Shown here: positions 6,458-9,119 of the stretch, piece by piece
How positions within the stretch are numbered: position 1 is the first letter of the stretch
Layout: every line of letters begins with the position of its first letter
NCBI GenBank assembly: GCA_043826085.1
Contig: JBDRQW010000103.1
Coordinates: forward strand, 1 to 9,119
From: CAXBYZ01 sp043826085
GTDB lineage: Bacteria; Patescibacteriota; Microgenomatia; UBA1400; CG1-02-47-37
Length of the DNA stretch: 9,119 nucleotides
Direction: 5' to 3'
Program-made: the position numbers and the translations under genes
The notes under the pieces: model-generated
Told to the model about the DNA's origin: nothing
Seen by the model: only the letters and a program-made list of their open reading frames with translations
Databases searched by the model: none

Positions 6458-7147
6458 ATGCCTGCCACTCAAATTAAAACTACCACTCAAAGCCACTTAG
6501 CCATTGAAGATATTAAAGAAGATCTGGTTATCTTAAAAGATGGTTCTTCTTGTGTTATTCTCCAAACTTCAGCTGTTAATTTTTCTCTTCTATCAGAAGG
6601 TGAACAAGATGCCACCATTTATGCTTATGCCGGTCTCTTAAACTCTCTCAATTTTCCAATTCAAATTTTAATCACCTCAGAAAGAAAAAACATCAACTCT
6701 TACCTCGGTCTCTTAAATTCTCAAAAGCAAAAAATCACCAACCCCCTCCTTAAAATCCAGCTTGAAAAATACTATGTATTTATTCAAAAAACAGTCCAAG
6801 AAAACGAAGTTTTAGATAAAAAATTCTATCTCTCCATCCCCTTTTCAAGTCTCGAACTGGGCGTCTCCTCCACCCTCTCGTCCACTTTAAAAAAACAAAA
6901 AACCCTCCCTATTGACAAGTCAAAAATAATTGAAAAAGCTAAAACAGTTCTCATCCCTAAAAAAGATCACCTCATCTCTCAACTTACTCGCTTGGGTTTA
7001 AAAACCAAACAACTCACCACCCCGGAACTCATTAAACTCTTCTTTGGCTACTACAACCCTGAATCTGGCAACGTTGACTTTACTAATATTTCCGGAGTAG
7101 AGGCCCCAATCGTTAATGCCTCTATCTCAAATGAAACTAAATCTTAA
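6458..7147 (+). CDS. TraC-like protein, N-terminal part of a split VirB4
   Basis: A 229-residue soluble protein corresponding to the N-terminal domain of TraC/CD1110-type VirB4 ATPases. The recognisable part is residues about 15-90: an opening IEDIKEDLVILKDGS segment, a hydrophobic strand, then NFSLLSEGEQDA, LNSLNFPIQILI and S-x-R-K-x-x-I-x-x-Y-L, a pattern usual in this domain. Residues about 90-130 are a long charged helix. The C-terminal part (about 170-229) ends in FFGYYNPES and a short tail. There is no Walker motif. It would be a cytoplasmic, membrane-associated partner of the ATPase encoded next, with which it overlaps. In many CPR genomes this domain is a gene of its own, so the split is probably natural. 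It starts a new transcription unit after the DUF4143 gene. Confidence 0.82.
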   Translation: MPATQIKTTTQSHLAIEDIKEDLVILKDGSSCVILQTSAVNFSLLSEGEQDATIYAYAGLLNSLNFPIQILITSERKNINSYLGLLNSQKQKITNPLLKIQLEKYYVFIQKTVQENEVLDKKFYLSIPFSSLELGVSSTLSSTLKKQKTLPIDKSKIIEKAKTVLIPKKDHLISQLTRLGLKTKQLTTPELIKLFFGYYNPESGNVDFTNISGVEAPIVNASISNETKS

Positions 7148-8990
7148 ACCTACCATCAAAAAACCAGCTCCTGAATCTTTACAGAATTTACCCGGCAACC
7201 ATCGGGACCAATTTTCTCAAGGCGTTACCTCAATCAAAGACATAATTGCTCCCTCAGCTATTGAAGTCGACTTTAATCATCAAAAAATCAACAATACTTA
7301 TTTTAGAACCTTGTTTGTCTCCGGCTATCCTCGTTTTGTTAATGCCAATTGGCTCGCTCCCCTAATTAACTTTAATCACTCATTAAATATCTCTATGTAC
7401 ATCTACCCCATTGATGGTCGTGGTATTATGGGAGATTTAAGAAGAAAAGTTGGAGAAATGGAAGCTGAAATTCAATCAGACATAGAGCGTGGTCGCATTG
7501 CCGATGTTTCTACTAAAGTTAAACTTGAAGATGCTAAATCTCTTCAAATTGAACTTGCCAAAGGCTCCGAAAGATTTTTCCAATTTGGCCTCTACATCAC
7601 CATTCCCGCCACTACCCTAGACGAATTAAACAAAATTACCAAACAAGTTCAATCTACTCTTGGTGCCTTAATGATCATCGCCAAACCGGCTAGCTTACAA
7701 ATGAATGAGGCTTTTCAAACCACCCTGCCACTTGCCCAAGATCGCCTCATGATCACCAGAAATATGGACACCACCTCTTTGGCTACCACCTTTCCTTTTA
7801 CTTCATCAGAGCTCACTCAAAGCAATGGTATTATGTACGGCATTAACCAACACAATAGTTCCTTGGTAATTCTCGATCGTTTTTCTTTTGAAAATGCAAA
7901 CTCTATAATTCTGGCTAAATCCGGATCTGGAAAATCTTATCTTGTAAAGTTAGAGGCACTCCGATCTCTAATGTTTGACACTGAAGTCATTATTATTGAT
8001 CCTGAAAATGAATATGAAAAACTCTGCCAGTCCGTCGGAGGCCAATACATTAAGTTTTCCTTTAAATCAGGCTCAAAAATAAACCCCTTTGACCTTTCTC
8101 AAGTTTATGAGGAAGGTGAAAATGAACTTTCTCAAAAAGTCCTTTCTCTTCACTCTCTTTTTAAAATCATCATGGGTGAACTCTCTCCCCAAGAAGAGGC
8201 TCTTCTTGATCGAAGTATCATCCTAACCTACAAGCAAAAAGGCATTACTCCGGAACCGGCCACCCAAAAAAAAGAGCCACCACTATTGGAAGATCTATAT
8301 AAAGTTTTAATCGGCATGGAAGAAACCACCGCCCTCAACCTGGCCGCCCGCTTAGAAAAATTTGTTAAAGGTTCATTTAAAGGCATTTTTGACCAACACA
8401 CTAACATTGATATTAAAAACACCTTTACTGTTTTCTCGATTCAAGAACTGGAAGACGCGCTTCGCCCTATTGCCATGTTTATGATTCTAGATCACATCTG
8501 GACAAAAATTAAAAAAGATTTAAAAAAACGCTTACTTATTGTTGACGAAGCTTGGTACATGATGAAGTACCCTGACTCAGCCAGCTTTTTATACTCCATG
8601 GCTAAAAGAGCCAGAAAATACTATCTTGGTTTAACCACTATCACTCAAGACGTCGAAGACTTTCTTTCCTCAGACTATGGTAAAGCTATCGTCACCAACT
8701 CTTCAATTCAAATATTAATGAAACAAAGTACCGCCGCCATTGACCTCCTCGCCAAAACCTTCTATTTATCTGAAGGAGAAAAACACCTGCTTCTTGGTGT
8801 CGGCATCGGTCACGGTATTATTTTTGCCGGCCAAAATCACGTTGCCATTAAAGTGGTCGCCTCACCAAACGAACACCAACTTATTACTTCCGACCCCAAA
8901 GAAATTTTGGCTAACAAAGCCGCCTCTATTCCTACCCCTCCTCCCAACCAAACCCCTGTACCCTCACCGACTACTGGCTCCGAACTTTAG
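7116..8990 (+). CDS. virB4: VirB4/TraC (CD1110-type) secretion ATPase
   Basis: A 624-residue cytoplasmic ATPase that would power a type IV secretion system. Residues 1-250 hold the middle VirB4 domain, including YFRTLFVSGYP, the helix GDLRRKVGEMEAEI and a region around residues 210-240. The RecA-like motor domain follows: Walker A AKSGSGKS at 267-274 (Ala replaces the first Gly), the IIIDPENEYEKL strand, Walker B RLLIVDEA with D477 and E478, and the motif around Q511 in TITQDVEDF. The last 25 or so residues are Pro/Thr/Ser-rich and probably disordered. A typical VirB4 is about 800 residues; here the first part is carried by the preceding gene, and the two sum to 853. The start could be ATG 7116 (AGAGG at 7099-7103, 12 nt before) or ATG 7131. 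Both overlap the upstream gene, so translation is probably coupled. The frame is closed upstream by a TAG at 7098. Confidence 0.95.
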   Translation: MPLSQMKLNLKPTIKKPAPESLQNLPGNHRDQFSQGVTSIKDIIAPSAIEVDFNHQKINNTYFRTLFVSGYPRFVNANWLAPLINFNHSLNISMYIYPIDGRGIMGDLRRKVGEMEAEIQSDIERGRIADVSTKVKLEDAKSLQIELAKGSERFFQFGLYITIPATTLDELNKITKQVQSTLGALMIIAKPASLQMNEAFQTTLPLAQDRLMITRNMDTTSLATTFPFTSSELTQSNGIMYGINQHNSSLVILDRFSFENANSIILAKSGSGKSYLVKLEALRSLMFDTEVIIIDPENEYEKLCQSVGGQYIKFSFKSGSKINPFDLSQVYEEGENELSQKVLSLHSLFKIIMGELSPQEEALLDRSIILTYKQKGITPEPATQKKEPPLLEDLYKVLIGMEETTALNLAARLEKFVKGSFKGIFDQHTNIDIKNTFTVFSIQELEDALRPIAMFMILDHIWTKIKKDLKKRLLIVDEAWYMMKYPDSASFLYSMAKRARKYYLGLTTITQDVEDFLSSDYGKAIVTNSSIQILMKQSTAAIDLLAKTFYLSEGEKHLLLGVGIGHGIIFAGQNHVAIKVVASPNEHQLITSDPKEILANKAASIPTPPPNQTPVPSPTTGSEL

Positions 8991-9003
8991 CAAGTACTCT
9001 TGC
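8990..9003 (+). repeat. Small hairpin at the virB4 stop codon
   Basis: GCAAG (8990-8994), loop TACT, CTTGC (8999-9003). The first base is the last base of the stop codon. Three further copies of CTTGC downstream (9013, 9017, 9028) could pair with the same left arm, so alternative folds exist. Confidence 0.5.
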
Positions 9004-9032
9004 GATCCCGAGCTTGCTTGCGATGAGCTTGC
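8999..9032. repeat. Imperfect tandem repeat, 19 and 16 bp
   Basis: cttgcgatcccgagcttgc (8999-9017) is followed by cttgcgatgagcttgc (9017-9032), sharing one base; the second copy lacks the central ccc. An 8-bp palindrome CGAATTCG (9033-9040) and GTCGAGGGAC (9040-9049) follow directly. This GC-richer block resembles dispersed intergenic elements in CPR genomes, which is an impression rather than a search result. Confidence 0.6.
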
Positions 9033-9098
9033 CGAATTCGTCGAGGGACTAGTTCGGAACCTTCTATATTATCCCTGCACCCTCACCGGCATAATTAT

Positions 9099-9119
9099 AT
9101 GCAAAAAATCTTTATCGGG
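9099..9119 (+). CDS. First seven codons of a gene running out of the window
   Basis: ATG at 9099 opens a frame reading M-Q-K-I-F-I-G to the window edge. An AT-rich stretch (9090-9098) precedes it, but no clear promoter or ribosome binding site is present. The residues would suit the start of a ribose-5-phosphate isomerase B-like protein, but seven residues prove nothing, and even the reality of the gene is unproven. Confidence 0.3.

Larger units (their letters stand above)
8976..9061. repeat. Long imperfect inverted repeat spanning the end of virB4
   Basis: GGCTCCGAACT (8976-8986) and AGTTCGGAACC (9051-9061) pair at 10 of 11 positions, with 8 contiguous pairs. The left arm encodes the last residues of VirB4 and the loop holds the stop codon and smaller repeats. 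The right arm is followed by TTCTATATT, a weak T-rich run, so it may help end the transcript. It may instead be part of a dispersed intergenic repeat. Confidence 0.55.

Noticed and set aside
7101..7147. Possible frameshift or programmed slippage joining the two VirB4 genes
   Set aside because: No clear slippery sequence is seen, the second gene has its own ATGs within the overlap, and separate genes for these domains are usual in CPR genomes.
8990..9098. CRISPR-like or attachment-site array
   Set aside because: The repeats are two imperfect adjoining copies with no spacers, and there is no cas gene, integrase or tRNA nearby.

Overview
The window is AT-rich, roughly 36% GC by eye, and every gene lies on the + strand. 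It reads as a Candidate Phyla Radiation (Patescibacteria) genome, most likely a Microgenomates-type lineage. The grounds are the gene set (a polytopic M23 peptidase, a PrgI-family protein with a C-terminal beta-sandwich, a separate TraC-like protein followed by a shortened VirB4 ATPase), Lys/Asn/Ile-rich proteins and very tight packing. The taxonomic call is inference from family knowledge and was not searched.

Layout. 1-507: C-terminal 168 codons of an unrecognised gene. 508-575: a perfect 27-bp dyad and an extended -10 promoter. 576-3065: an 829-residue protein with a long cytoplasmic N-terminal part, a polytopic membrane core and an extracytoplasmic M23 (LytM) peptidase. 3044-4084: a membrane-anchored protein with a probable beta-propeller exodomain, overlapping the previous gene. 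4085-4135: a near-consensus promoter. 4136-5194: PrgI-family (VirB3-like) protein fused to a carboxypeptidase-regulatory-like domain. 5195-5245: an inverted repeat overlapping a -35 box. 5246-6421: an AAA_14/DUF4143 ATPase with a C-terminal nuclease-like fold, which looks like an insertion into the secretion cluster. 6422-6457: another promoter. 6458-7147 and 7116-8990: a VirB4/TraC ATPase carried as two overlapping genes. 8991-9098: a repeat-rich intergenic region. 9099-9119: the first seven codons of another gene.

The genes from 576 to 8990, excluding the DUF4143 ATPase, look like the core of a minimal type IV secretion system of the Gram-positive/CPR kind. VirB4 would supply energy, PrgI would be the small inner-membrane subunit, the M23/polytopic protein would combine a VirB6-like channel with VirB1-like wall opening, and the propeller protein would be an extracytoplasmic part. 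No relaxase, VirD4 coupling protein or pilin is visible, so conjugation, DNA uptake and protein secretion all remain possible.

The most notable regulatory pattern is that four genes have a -10-like hexamer only 6-11 nt before the ATG and no Shine-Dalgarno sequence, suggesting leaderless transcripts. No tRNA, rRNA, CRISPR array, transposase or integrase was seen, and there is no gene-free stretch over 300 bases.
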